A DNA stretch of 32,180 nucleotides from an uncultured beta proteobacterium (GCA_903876715.1 CAIRBF010000080.1:1-32180), one strand, 5' to 3'; counted from the first letter of the stretch, positions 11,163 through 19,783 are shown. The notes: generated by a model not told the origin, from the sequence alone. Translations and numbers: made by a program.

Positions 11163-11443
11163 AGCTGACCATCAACTACCTGCTGCGGGCGCTGTGTCTG
11201 CTGGCTTATGCCCTGGCCCTTGCGAAGATGGTGGGTCTGGTGCCCGAGGGCAGCTTCGACCGCGCTCCGCTGGTGGCCGGCGTGCTGCTGACGCTCCACG
11301 CCGCCGAGCTGGTCTTCATGTTCAAGCACGTGCGCTTGTACCGGGGCGCCTTGGCGGTCAGCGTGCTGCTGACGCTGTTGTTCGGCCTGTTGCACTGGAA
11401 GCCTCTGGCCGAGCAACAGGCGCTCACATCGAATCGGGGTTGA
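11159..11443 (+). CDS. small three-helix membrane protein
   Basis: 94 residues, starting MKLTINYLLRALCLLAYALA. Three hydrophobic helices (about 5-25, 36-56, 63-80) carry short charged loops (FKHVRLYRG). The ATG overlaps the previous stop as ATGA, and the next gene begins three bases after its stop. The start and size recall DUF1145-type small membrane proteins, but the similarity is weak and I do not assign a function. Its place inside a tightly coupled catabolic operon suggests a transport-related or membrane-tethering role. Confidence 0.75.
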   Translation: MKLTINYLLRALCLLAYALALAKMVGLVPEGSFDRAPLVAGVLLTLHAAELVFMFKHVRLYRGALAVSVLLTLLFGLLHWKPLAEQQALTSNRG

Positions 11444-11446
11444 GCC

Positions 11447-13252
11447 ATGAAGCCCGCACTCATCGCGCTGTGGTCGGCTTGGGGGCTGCTGGCAGGCGCC
11501 GCCGCCGTCGCGGCCGCCGCCGCACCGTCCGCTGGTGCGGCTTCGGCCGCCGCCAGGCCCAACTTCGTCGTGCTGGTCGCTGACGATTGGGGCTTCACCG
11601 ACGTCGGCGCATTCGGTGGGGAAATTTCCACGCCCCACCTCGACGACCTGGCCCGGCGCGGCGTGCGCTTCGCCAACTTCCACGTCGCTGCGTCCTGCTC
11701 GCCCACGCGCGCCATGCTGCTCACCGGCGTGGACACCCACCGCAACGGCCACGGCAACCTGCGCGAGACCATGCCGGGCGCGCACCTGGGCCAGCCGGGC
11801 TACCAAGCCACCCTGACGCCCAACGTCGTGACCGTGGCCACGCTGCTGCAGGCGGGCGGCTACCGCACGTCCGTGACCGGCAAGTGGAACGTGGGCAACG
11901 AGCCCCGCAACCTGCCCGACCAGCGCGGCTTCGACCAGTCCTTCGTCATGGGCGACACGGGTTCGGACAACTGGGAGCCCGAGAAGCGCTACCTGCCCCA
12001 CGCGGCACGGGTGAACTGGTTCGAGAACGGCAAGGCGGCGGTGCTGCCCAAGCAGTTCTACTCCTCGACGTTCTTCGTCGACAAGACCATCGAGCACCTG
12101 CGCGCGGGCGCCTCCAGCGGCAAGCCCTTCTTCGCCTACGTGGGCTTCCAGGCCAACCACGTGCCGGTGCAGGCACCGCAAGCCTTCATCGACAAGTACA
12201 AGGGCCGCTACGACGGTGGCTGGACGGCGCTGCGGGAAGCGCGTCGCGCCAAGGCCGGCGAACTCGGTCTGGTCCCGAAAGACACACCGATGGTGACGAT
12301 GGGCACCACGCTCGACTGGGCTGCCCTGAGCGCCCAGGAAAAACGATACCAGGCCCGCCTGATGGAGGTCTATGCGGCGATGGCCGAAGCCACGGACCAC
12401 GAGGTGGGCCGGCTCGTCGCGCACCTGAAATCCACGGGCGAGTTCGACAACACGGTGTTCATCTTCCTGTCCGACAACGGCCCCGAGGGCTCGGACTACA
12501 AGGCGGCGGCGCCGTGGCTGCTCTTCAACTACAGCCGCGACTTCGACCGCCTGGGTGGGCCGGGCGCCTACGTCGTTCCCGGGCCTTCCTGGTCCAGCGC
12601 CTCGGCGTCGCCCCTGAGCACGTTCAAGTTCTACGCGGGTGAGGGCGGGATCCGCTCGCCGCTGATCATCAGCGGCCGGGCCGTGACGGCAGCCAACCAG
12701 ATCCATGCCGGGCTGACCCATGTCACCGACATCATGCCCACCTTGCTCGATCTGGCGCAGGTGCCGCGTCCTGGCCGCACCTACCAAGGCCAGCCCATCG
12801 AGGCGCTGACCGGCCGCAGCCTGCTGCCCGTTCTGGCCGACCCGAGCGCCCGCGTGCGCGGCAGCGACGAACCGCTGGGCTACGAGCTGGCCGGCAACAA
12901 GGCCCTCTTCAAGGGCGACCTGAAGCTGGTGCTGAACAACCCGCCGGTGGGTGACGGGCAGTGGCGCCTGTATGACCTGCGCGCCGACCCGGGTGAAACC
13001 AAGGATCTGCGGGAGGTCTTGCCGGCGCAGTTCACCGCCATGCAGGCCGACTACGCCGCCTGGGCCCGCGCCCACGGCGTGCTGCCCATGCCCGAGGGCT
13101 ACAACCCCGTCGACCAGGTGATGATCAACACCTTCGTCAACTACTGGATCCCGGCGTACTGGCCGCATGGCGTGGCGGCGTCTGTGCTGCTCCTGGGGCT
13201 GCCGGCATGGCTGGTGGTGCGCGTCCGGCGGCGCCGCGGCTTGGCAGGATGA
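11447..13252 (+). CDS. type I sulfatase (arylsulfatase family), exported and membrane-tethered
   Basis: 601 residues of the alkaline-phosphatase-like sulfatase family, hydrolysing sulfate esters. An Ala-rich signal peptide (1-26) precedes NFVVLVADDWGFTDVG, whose Asp46-Asp47 pair binds the metal. CSPTR at 84-88 is the C-x-P-x-R motif whose Cys84 must become formylglycine. The motif GKWNVGNEPR carries further active-site Lys and His-position residues, and FIFLSDNGPEG supplies the second metal-site Asp/Asn. A C-terminal helix (SVLLLGLPAWLVVRV) followed by RRRRG is a stop-transfer tail, so the catalytic domain should face the periplasm on the inner membrane. Its CxPxR type needs an FGE, which is encoded at 20370. 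The stop overlaps the next start. Confidence 0.93.
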   Translation: MKPALIALWSAWGLLAGAAAVAAAAAPSAGAASAAARPNFVVLVADDWGFTDVGAFGGEISTPHLDDLARRGVRFANFHVAASCSPTRAMLLTGVDTHRNGHGNLRETMPGAHLGQPGYQATLTPNVVTVATLLQAGGYRTSVTGKWNVGNEPRNLPDQRGFDQSFVMGDTGSDNWEPEKRYLPHAARVNWFENGKAAVLPKQFYSSTFFVDKTIEHLRAGASSGKPFFAYVGFQANHVPVQAPQAFIDKYKGRYDGGWTALREARRAKAGELGLVPKDTPMVTMGTTLDWAALSAQEKRYQARLMEVYAAMAEATDHEVGRLVAHLKSTGEFDNTVFIFLSDNGPEGSDYKAAAPWLLFNYSRDFDRLGGPGAYVVPGPSWSSASASPLSTFKFYAGEGGIRSPLIISGRAVTAANQIHAGLTHVTDIMPTLLDLAQVPRPGRTYQGQPIEALTGRSLLPVLADPSARVRGSDEPLGYELAGNKALFKGDLKLVLNNPPVGDGQWRLYDLRADPGETKDLREVLPAQFTAMQADYAAWARAHGVLPMPEGYNPVDQVMINTFVNYWIPAYWPHGVAASVLLLGLPAWLVVRVRRRRGLAG

Positions 13253-14499
13253 GCGTCGGCTACTTCGACAGCCCCTGGCCGGCCGAGGACGCCGGGGCGC
13301 AGCGGCTGCAACAACCCCGCACTGGCAGTGGCCTGAACCTGCGCGCGGGCGAGTCCCTGCGCGCCACCACGCGGCGCACCTGCATGTCCACGATGACCGT
13401 GCTGGGCGCGCCGGGCGAGGTCTACCTGCTGACGCACTCCGCCTTGCGCAGCAAGATCGGCCTGCCGACCACGGCCTGCGTCGAGCAGATCGATCCGGTG
13501 ACGCTGAAGCCGCTGCATCGCTCGCCCCGCCTGCGCGGCGGGCCGATGTGGCCCGGTGGCATGGCCATCCACCGCAACGGCGATCTGTATGTCGTCTACG
13601 GCCGCCACGCCCACCGCCTGAACCGCCGCTGCGGGCCGCTGGCGTCGCTGGCCTTGCCGGTGAATCAACCCTACAACTCATTTGTCGTGCTCGACAACGG
13701 GCTGATCGTCACCAAGAACCTGTCGGACCGCACGCCGGCGCGCCTGACCGTCATCGATCCCGAGTCGCTCACGCCGGCCTGTGCCTACACCGAGGCCCCC
13801 GAGCCGTCCATCGCGCGGCTGAGCGCCAGTGGCAACACGGTCTATGTGGTGGGTGTGCGGTCCCTCTTCCGCTACCACTGGAGCGAGGCCAGTCACGCCT
13901 TGGTGCGGGACCCCGACTGGCGTTTCGACTACATCGGCCGCAGCCCGCAGACCCACGGCTGGGACGCGGTGCTGGACGGCCGGCACGCCTGGTTCATGGA
14001 CAACGGAGCGCACCGCTACCGCCACCGCATGCTCGGCGCCGGTGTCAGCCGCACGGCCAACCGCCTGATCCGGGTGTCACTGAGCGACGCTGCCGACCAT
14101 CAGGCCCTGGACATCTGCGGCCTGCCCGGCGGCAGCATCACCAACCCGCCGCTGGTGGACGTGCAGCGTGGCATCGTCGTGGGCTACGACTCGGCCAATG
14201 CCGTGCTGCAGGCCTGGCAGTTCAGCGCCCTCCAGAGCACGCTGACACCGCTGTGGCGAAAAGCGCCCTTCGGCTGCGCCAGCCACATGATCCTGTATGG
14301 CGACAGTGGCGAACTGGTGGTCAACGACTATCGCCGCCACGGCGAAGAGGTGGTGGTGCTGGACATCGGCACCGGCGCCGAGCGGGCTCGCGTGCGCACC
14401 GGGGGCCTGATGCAGGGGGTGGTCTTCCCCAGCCCGGGCTGGGGGCGTGACCTCTATTGGTCTTCGATGGGCCGCCTGGCCCGGGTGTACGTCGCATGA
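13249..14499 (+). CDS. beta-propeller-like protein of unknown function
   Basis: 416 residues from ATG 13249, which overlaps the sulfatase stop (ATGA). The sequence shows repeated strand-loop units such as GGMAIHRNGDLYVVYGRH, NSFVVLDNGLIVTKN, LSASGNTVYVVGVRSLFRY and VVLDIGTGAERARVRTGG. These resemble the blades of an SMP-30/gluconolactonase or YVTN-type propeller. I see no signal peptide and no clear metal-site set, so cytoplasmic location and lactonase activity are only guesses. A lactonase would fit a pathway with a Baeyer-Villiger enzyme. A 14-residue longer in-frame start inside the sulfatase gene was rejected. Confidence 0.75.
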   Translation: MSVGYFDSPWPAEDAGAQRLQQPRTGSGLNLRAGESLRATTRRTCMSTMTVLGAPGEVYLLTHSALRSKIGLPTTACVEQIDPVTLKPLHRSPRLRGGPMWPGGMAIHRNGDLYVVYGRHAHRLNRRCGPLASLALPVNQPYNSFVVLDNGLIVTKNLSDRTPARLTVIDPESLTPACAYTEAPEPSIARLSASGNTVYVVGVRSLFRYHWSEASHALVRDPDWRFDYIGRSPQTHGWDAVLDGRHAWFMDNGAHRYRHRMLGAGVSRTANRLIRVSLSDAADHQALDICGLPGGSITNPPLVDVQRGIVVGYDSANAVLQAWQFSALQSTLTPLWRKAPFGCASHMILYGDSGELVVNDYRRHGEEVVVLDIGTGAERARVRTGGLMQGVVFPSPGWGRDLYWSSMGRLARVYVA

Positions 14500-15287
14500 C
14501 GAAAACCATCCTCATCACGGGAGCCGGCAGCGGCATCGGGCAGGACACGGCCTGGGCGCTGGCCGCGCGCGGCCACCGCGTCATCGCCACCACCTTCGAC
14601 GAGGCGCAGGCGGCACGCCTGCGCGCCGAAGCCGTTTCCCGCGGCGTGGCCTTGCAGGTCTTCAAGCTCGATATCACGTCGGCGGCCGACCGCGCGCAGA
14701 TCCTCGCGCTGGAACTGGACGTGCTGATCAACAACGCCGGCGTCGGCGAGTCGGGCTCGCTGGCCGAAGTGGACGTGGACCGGATCCGGCAGGTCTTCGA
14801 GGTCAACCTGTTCGCCACGCTGGAGCTCACGCAGCTCGCCTTGCGCGGGATGATCGCGCGGCAGCGCGGCACGGTGCTGTTCGTCAGCTCCATCGCCGGC
14901 CGCGTGCCCATGCCCTTCCTGATGCCTTATTCGATGAGCAAGTTCGCCCTCTCGGCAGCGGGTGCCGGCCTGCGCGCGGAGCTGGACGAGCTGCGCTGCA
15001 ATGTGCATGTGGCGCTGATCGAACCCGGCGCCATCCACACCGGCTTCAACCAGGCGATGACCGACCGCAAGTACGCGTGGATGGGGCCGCAGTCCTACTT
15101 TGCCGGCCAGGTCGAACGGATGAAGGCCGCGGAGGCGCGCACCTTCGCCCTCCTGGAAGCGAAGTCCACGCGCTCGATCGTCGCGCAGATCGTCAAGGCG
15201 GCGGAAGCCCGCAAGCCCCGGTTGCGCTACGTCGCGCCCTGGATCCAGGGTCTTGGCGTTCGCCTGGCCCGCGTCTTCGGAGTTTGA
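14496..15287 (+). CDS. short-chain dehydrogenase/reductase
   Basis: 263 residues, a classical SDR oxidising an alcohol or reducing a ketone with NAD(P). The cofactor loop TGAGSGIG is at 8-15, NNAG at 79-82, the structural Asn at 104, catalytic Ser at 131/132, and the Tyr145-x-x-x-Lys149 pair in YSMSK. The residue after the second strand region (TTFDEAQ) carries Asp35, which suggests NAD rather than NADP. ATG overlaps the preceding stop, and the stop overlaps the next start, so translation is coupled. In context it could convert the alcohol released by the sulfatase into a ketone for the Baeyer-Villiger enzyme at 21513. Confidence 0.94.
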   Translation: MTKTILITGAGSGIGQDTAWALAARGHRVIATTFDEAQAARLRAEAVSRGVALQVFKLDITSAADRAQILALELDVLINNAGVGESGSLAEVDVDRIRQVFEVNLFATLELTQLALRGMIARQRGTVLFVSSIAGRVPMPFLMPYSMSKFALSAAGAGLRAELDELRCNVHVALIEPGAIHTGFNQAMTDRKYAWMGPQSYFAGQVERMKAAEARTFALLEAKSTRSIVAQIVKAAEARKPRLRYVAPWIQGLGVRLARVFGV

Positions 15288-16243
15288 TGTCCATGTCCGC
15301 ACTGCCCGTCGTCACCGACTTCCTGCGCACCGACGAAGCCCGCTTCGCACGGGTGCCGGACTTCCCCTACACCCCGCGCTACACCACGGTGGGCGGGCTG
15401 CGCATCGCGCACATCGACGAAGGCCCGCGCGACGCGCCGGCGGTGCTGCTGATGCACGGCGAGCCCGCCTGGTCCTTCCTCTACCGCAAGATGATCCCGG
15501 TGCTGCTGCAGGCCGGCTTTCGTGTCATCGCCCCGGACCTGGTGGGCTTTGGTCGTTCCGACAAACCTTGCCGCGCCAAGGACTACTCGTACTTGAACCA
15601 CGTGCTGTGGATGACGGCCTGGATGGAAGCGAACGACCTGCGCCACCTGACGCTGTTCTGCCAGGACTGGGGCTCCTTGATCGGACTGCGCCTGGCGGCG
15701 GGCGCACCCGATCGCTTCGATCGCATCGTGCTGGCCAACGGCGGCTTGCCCACCGGCACCACGGCGGTCCCGCGGGCCTTCAAGATCTGGCGTGCCTTTG
15801 CGCGCTTCAGCCCGTGGTTCCCGATCGGCCGCATCGTCAAGGCCGGCTGCGTGGACGGGCTGAAGCCCGAAGAGGTGGCGGCCTACGACGCACCATTTCC
15901 CACCCGCCGCCACCGCCTGGGCGCGCGGCTGTTCCCCACCTTCGTGCCCACGACGCCAGAGGATCCCGAGCGCGAACGCAACGAAGCGGCGTGGGAGGTC
16001 TTCAAGCGCTGGGACAAGCCCTTCCTCACGCTCTTCAGCAACCGCGACCCGGTGACGCGGGGCGGCCACCGCATCTGGCACGAATGCGTTCCCGGGACCC
16101 GGGGTCAACCCCATGCGGTGACGCGCGGCGCCGGTCACTTCCTGCAGGAGGACCGCGGCGCGGAAGTGGCTCAGGCCATGGTGGCCTTCATCAATGCCAC
16201 GCCGGTCACGCCGCCTGCTGCACCGTCGCCAGCAGCGCCCTGA
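15287..16243 (+). CDS. haloalkane dehalogenase, subfamily I type
   Basis: 318 residues, alpha/beta hydrolase fold. The oxyanion/halide-site motif HGEPAWSFLYRKM (58-69) is nearly that of DhlA-type enzymes. The nucleophile Asp127 is in CQDWGS with the halide-binding Trp128 next to it. The acid is Asp254 (NRDPVT) and the base His284 (GAGHFLQED). The second halide Trp may be 168 or 177. Known members hydrolyse carbon-halogen bonds; related alpha/beta hydrolases of this branch can act on other substrates, so the natural substrate is open. ATG overlaps the SDR stop by one base. The 3' end overlaps the convergent TetR gene by 38 bases. Last gene of the operon. Confidence 0.9.
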   Translation: MSMSALPVVTDFLRTDEARFARVPDFPYTPRYTTVGGLRIAHIDEGPRDAPAVLLMHGEPAWSFLYRKMIPVLLQAGFRVIAPDLVGFGRSDKPCRAKDYSYLNHVLWMTAWMEANDLRHLTLFCQDWGSLIGLRLAAGAPDRFDRIVLANGGLPTGTTAVPRAFKIWRAFARFSPWFPIGRIVKAGCVDGLKPEEVAAYDAPFPTRRHRLGARLFPTFVPTTPEDPERERNEAAWEVFKRWDKPFLTLFSNRDPVTRGGHRIWHECVPGTRGQPHAVTRGAGHFLQEDRGAEVAQAMVAFINATPVTPPAAPSPAAP

Positions 16244-16874
16244 CACCCAGGCGCATGACCTCGCGGGCCTGACGGGTGTCCAGGCCCTGCTCGCGCCGCA
16301 GCCGGATCCAGGCCTCGAAGCTCAGCACCAGATCGAGCGCGTCGAGCAGCAGGGCGTCCTGCGCCACCGTCTCGGGCAGCAGCTGTCGCAGCAGGTCGCG
16401 CTGCAGCCGCGCCGAGCCCATCAGGTTCTGTGAAAGATAGGCCGATTCATGCCGATGCACCTGCGCGGCCAGGTGGATGGCGGCTGTGCGGTCGTAGATG
16501 GCACTGCGGATCTCGATGCTCTGCAGCACGCGTTCCTGCCAGGTCGCGGCGTCCAGCCGGGCCTGCAGCAAGGGCTGGATCTGCGCATCGACATGGATGC
16601 TGATCTCGCGGTACAGGGCATCCATGTCGTCGAAGTGGCGGAACACGGTGCGCAGGCCGACGTCGGCGCGCTGGGCCACCTGCTCCGCGGTGGGTGTGAT
16701 GTGGCCCTCGACCACGAGCGCCGTCAAGGCATCGACGATCTTCTGGCGCGTGACGATGCGGCGATGGACCCGGCCGTCCGGCTTCGGCTGCTCGTTGCCC
16801 GCACCGGACAGGCGCGCGCTGGTCGCTGTTGCCGGTGGAGTCCTGCGCCGGGTGCCTGACGGGGAGCTTCGCAT
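16206..16874 (-). CDS. TetR/AcrR-family regulator
   Basis: 222 residues. A Ser/Thr/Pro-rich leader of about 35 residues is followed by the TetR helix-turn-helix (RRIVTRQKIVDALTALVVEG, then TAEQVAQRADVGLRTVFRHF at about 62-81). A helical ligand-binding domain reaches the C-terminus. The unusually long leader may mean the real start is a few codons further in. The gene is convergent with the dehalogenase and overlaps it by 38 bases. A 7-bp inverted repeat 25 bases upstream of its start could be its own operator. The neighbours suggest it senses a pathway intermediate; the targets are not shown by sequence. Confidence 0.9.
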   Translation of the reverse strand: MRSSPSGTRRRTPPATATSARLSGAGNEQPKPDGRVHRRIVTRQKIVDALTALVVEGHITPTAEQVAQRADVGLRTVFRHFDDMDALYREISIHVDAQIQPLLQARLDAATWQERVLQSIEIRSAIYDRTAAIHLAAQVHRHESAYLSQNLMGSARLQRDLLRQLLPETVAQDALLLDALDLVLSFEAWIRLRREQGLDTRQAREVMRLGVRALLATVQQAA

Positions 16875-16898
16875 GCCGGGGATTTTGCCGCTCGTTGA

Positions 16899-16918
16899 CG
16901 TGCCGCTGCCTCGGCACG
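16899..16918. promoter_or_regulatory. CGTGCCG-N6-CGGCACG palindrome upstream of the TetR gene
   Basis: A perfect 7-bp inverted repeat with a 6-base spacer lies 25 bases upstream of the TetR start. The size and position fit an autoregulatory TetR operator. It differs from the palindrome at 25852, so the two would not bind the same protein by the same contacts. In this GC-rich sequence a chance match is possible. Confidence 0.4.
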
Positions 16919-16983
16919 GAGGGCGTGCCAGGTCCCCGGCCGCGAGCGCGTACAGGGCGTGAACCCGTTCCTGACGCCAGGGG

Positions 16984-18654
16984 TCAGTTGCTGTAGTAGA
17001 CGTATTCCTCGCCGGCTTTCGTGGGCTGCTTCATCGTGTGGTCGATCGCGATCGCCCCGGCGCCCATCGATGGCCACAGCGGCTTGCGCTGAGCCTTGTT
17101 CCATTCCAGCAACTGGGCCTTGAGCGCGGCCACACGCTCCGGCTCCCTGGCAGCCAGATTGGTCTTTTCGGTGGGGTCGGTGGCCAGGTTGAACAGCCAG
17201 TCCTTCTTCGGCTGCTGTGACACCTGCAACTTCCAATCGCCCGCCCGCATGGTGAGGTAGTTGTCGGTTCGCCAGAAAAGCACATCGTGCGGTCTGCCAG
17301 GCGCGTCGCCCTTGATGAAGGGCAGCAGGTTGACGCCGTCGATGATGCGGTCGCCCGGCGCCTTCTGGCCGGCGGCAGCCGCCGCAGTGGCAAAGATGTC
17401 GAAATGGCTGACCGGTGCCATGACGCTGGCCCCGGCCGGGATGGTGCCCGACCAGCGCATGAAGAAGGGGACGCGGATGCCCCCCTCGAAGAAGGTGGCC
17501 TTCCAGCCGCGGTAGGGTGAGTTGATCCCGTCCAGCCCGATGTAGTGTGCGCCGCCGTTGTCGCTGGTGAAGATGACCAGGGTGTCGTCGTCGAGGCCCT
17601 GGTCTTTCAGCGCCTGCAGCACGCGGCCGATGTTGCGGTCGAGCGACCGGATCATCGCGGCATAGACGCGCATCGTGTGGTCGGGGATGAAGCTGAGCGC
17701 GTCGTAGTCTTCGCGCGTGGCCTGCAGGGGCGTGTGCGGCGCGTTGTAGGCCAGGTACATGAAGAAGGGCCGATGCTTGTTGGCCGCCACCACCTTCACC
17801 GCTTCGTCGGTGAGGTAGTCGGTCATGTACTTGGGCGGCTGGAAGGGTTCGCCGTCCTTGAAGCGCACGACCCAGGGCTCCGCCGCCCACAGGAACTTGT
17901 CGATGGGGTCGAAGTCCTGCAAAGCGTTGACGACGCCTGGGTGCTTGGTGGGCAGGTACATCGACGCACCGTGCAGATGCGACAGCGACTCGGTGAAGCC
18001 GTGGTTGTAGGCCCTGAACTGCGGGCTGTCGCCCAGGTGCCATTTACCCAGGTGCACCGTGTGATAGGCCGCGCCCTGCAACAGCTTGGCCAGCGTGATC
18101 TCGCTGGTGGGCAGTCCCATGTCTTCGTAGGGGATGAGGTCGGCCTCGCGTTCGGCGTGGTAGAGCGGCTTGAACAATTGATCGGCCGGGGCCATGCCGG
18201 TGATGGCCTGCATGAACTGCTTGGGCGTAGGCGTGAACTCGAAGCCGAAGCGCGTGGCATAGCGCCCGGTCATCATGGCTGCGCGCGCCGGTGCGCAGGT
18301 GGCGTTGCCCGAGTAGCCGTTGCGGAAATCCACGCCCTGCCTGGCAATGCTGTCGATGTTCGGCGTCGGTACCCCGCCGCCGGCGATACCGCCGCCGTAG
18401 TGGGTGATGTCGTTGAAGCCCAGGTCGTCGGCGACGATCAGCACGACATTGGGCGGACGGCGTTCTGCGCCGGCTGCCGTTGGTGGGGCCGGGGGGCCGG
18501 CCTGCCAGGCCACCTCGCGGGTCGGCGCGTAGTCCTGGCGCAGGACGAACTTCACGGTCAACAGCAACAGCCCCGCTCGTCCGCCCACGGCGTAGAACGC
18601 CACCGCACCCAGCACCAGCAAAGCTGCAAGCGCCCAGGCCACCCGTTTGATCAT
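16984..18654 (-). CDS. type I sulfatase with N-terminal membrane anchor
   Basis: 556 residues from ATG 18654, chosen because GGAG lies eight bases upstream; a 35-residue longer frame has no support. MIKRVAWALAALLVLGAVAF is a signal anchor with a positive N-side, so the enzyme should face the periplasm. The metal motif is NVVLIVADDLGF (69-80). The formylglycine motif CAPAR (120-124) is a C-x-P-x-R variant with Ala before Arg. Further sulfatase signatures are GKWHLGDSPQFRAYNHGF and the metal-site IFTSDNGGAHY. The sequence GWKATFFEGGIRVPFFMRW is typical of the arylsulfatase A/B branch. It follows the metallo-beta-lactamase gene by 43 bases in the same direction. Substrate unknown. Confidence 0.93.
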   Translation of the reverse strand: MIKRVAWALAALLVLGAVAFYAVGGRAGLLLLTVKFVLRQDYAPTREVAWQAGPPAPPTAAGAERRPPNVVLIVADDLGFNDITHYGGGIAGGGVPTPNIDSIARQGVDFRNGYSGNATCAPARAAMMTGRYATRFGFEFTPTPKQFMQAITGMAPADQLFKPLYHAEREADLIPYEDMGLPTSEITLAKLLQGAAYHTVHLGKWHLGDSPQFRAYNHGFTESLSHLHGASMYLPTKHPGVVNALQDFDPIDKFLWAAEPWVVRFKDGEPFQPPKYMTDYLTDEAVKVVAANKHRPFFMYLAYNAPHTPLQATREDYDALSFIPDHTMRVYAAMIRSLDRNIGRVLQALKDQGLDDDTLVIFTSDNGGAHYIGLDGINSPYRGWKATFFEGGIRVPFFMRWSGTIPAGASVMAPVSHFDIFATAAAAAGQKAPGDRIIDGVNLLPFIKGDAPGRPHDVLFWRTDNYLTMRAGDWKLQVSQQPKKDWLFNLATDPTEKTNLAAREPERVAALKAQLLEWNKAQRKPLWPSMGAGAIAIDHTMKQPTKAGEEYVYYSN

Positions 18655-18697
18655 GTACTTGTCTCCAGCCTGTTCGGTATCGGCGAGCGCTGGGGGC

Positions 18698-19783
18698 TCA
18701 GGGCCGCTTGCCCATGCCGACGGAGGTGCTGCCCGCTGCCAAGGTGATCCAGTCGCCATCCACGCCGATGCGCAGCGGGCCGGTGTAGATCGTGGCAGCG
18801 CGCTGCAGGAAGGCCGGGTCCAGCCCCGACAAGGGCAGCGGCGGCACGATGTGGTTGAACACCAGCGCCTTCACGCCGGCGGCCCGTGCGATCTCGGCGG
18901 CTTCCTCGGGCGTGGTGTGGTAATTCACCACGTCGTGCATGACCTTGGCCAGGCTTGGTCGGCCGGCCTGGCTGAAGCCCTGACCCAGGATAGCCAGCAA
19001 CTGCGGCGACAGCGCCTCGTGCAGCAGCAGGTCCACGCCCTGCGACTCGCGCGCCACCGCCGCGCTCTTGCGCGTGTCGCCGCTGATCACCAGGCTGCGG
19101 TCCTTGTAGCGGATGCGGTAGCCCACGGCCGGGTGGACCGGGCCGTGGTCCACCGCGAAGGCCACGATCTCCAGATCGGGCTCGGCCAGCAGGACCTTGC
19201 GCCCCGTGGCGGCGGGCAATTCAAAGGTCCGCGGTGTGCCGCCGAAGCCTTCGGAGGGCGCCACGGCCGCCCCATGGTGAGCCGTTCGGTACCCTTTGTC
19301 GAGCGTGTAGGCGTCGTTGAAACCCTCCAGCACCTTCTCCAGGCCCGCCGGGCCGTGAACCGGCAGGGGCTCCTTGGACGTGCGTTGGATCCAGCGTTGC
19401 AACATCAGTTCACCCAGGCCGTCAATGTGGTCGGAGTGGTAGTGGGTGAGGAACAAGGCCTCGATCTGTCCTGCATTGAGCCGCATGCGGGCGATGTTGC
19501 GGCCGGCGCCCGAGCCTGCGTCGAAGATGAACAGGCGGCGTCCCGCCACCACGGCGGTGCAAGGCCCGCTGCGCTGGTCGTCGGGGAAAGGCGATCCGGC
19601 GCCGCACAAGCCCACGTGCAGGCCGTCGGGCAGTGCGGCGAGCGGGTCGGCCGCCGCCGTCATCGCGTTCACTTGCCGCGTCATCAGGGCCACGGTGATC
19701 GGAGCGCGCTGCCACCAGGCCGCTGCGGCTGCCACTGCCAACAGGACCCCGATCCACAAGACTGTTTTCGCTCGACGCTGCAT
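18698..19783 (-). CDS. membrane-anchored metallo-beta-lactamase-fold hydrolase (RNase Z / AtsA-like)
   Basis: 361 residues from ATG 19783, preceded by GAGGA; the longer frame from 19858 lacks this. MQRRAKTVLWIGVLLAVAAA is an N-terminal signal anchor. The zinc motif is HYHSDHIDG (114-122). Later ligands are His and Asp in FAVDHGPVHPAVGYRI and VISGDTRKSAA, and FNHIVPPLP near the C-terminus. The order resembles RNase Z-like enzymes and also the MBL-fold arylsulfatase AtsA of Pseudoalteromonas. An anchored, outward-facing protein is unlikely to process tRNA. Next to a sulfatase it may itself be a sulfatase or other esterase. First gene of the two-gene minus operon, divergent from the FGE. Confidence 0.85.
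   Translation of the reverse strand: MQRRAKTVLWIGVLLAVAAAAAWWQRAPITVALMTRQVNAMTAAADPLAALPDGLHVGLCGAGSPFPDDQRSGPCTAVVAGRRLFIFDAGSGAGRNIARMRLNAGQIEALFLTHYHSDHIDGLGELMLQRWIQRTSKEPLPVHGPAGLEKVLEGFNDAYTLDKGYRTAHHGAAVAPSEGFGGTPRTFELPAATGRKVLLAEPDLEIVAFAVDHGPVHPAVGYRIRYKDRSLVISGDTRKSAAVARESQGVDLLLHEALSPQLLAILGQGFSQAGRPSLAKVMHDVVNYHTTPEEAAEIARAAGVKALVFNHIVPPLPLSGLDPAFLQRAATIYTGPLRIGVDGDWITLAAGSTSVGMGKRP

Noticed and set aside
10856-13681. 941-residue minus-strand open frame
   Set aside because: It lies antisense to the DsbA-like, sulfatase and propeller genes, has Arg/Ala/Gly-rich composition and no domain; a shadow of GC-rich codons.
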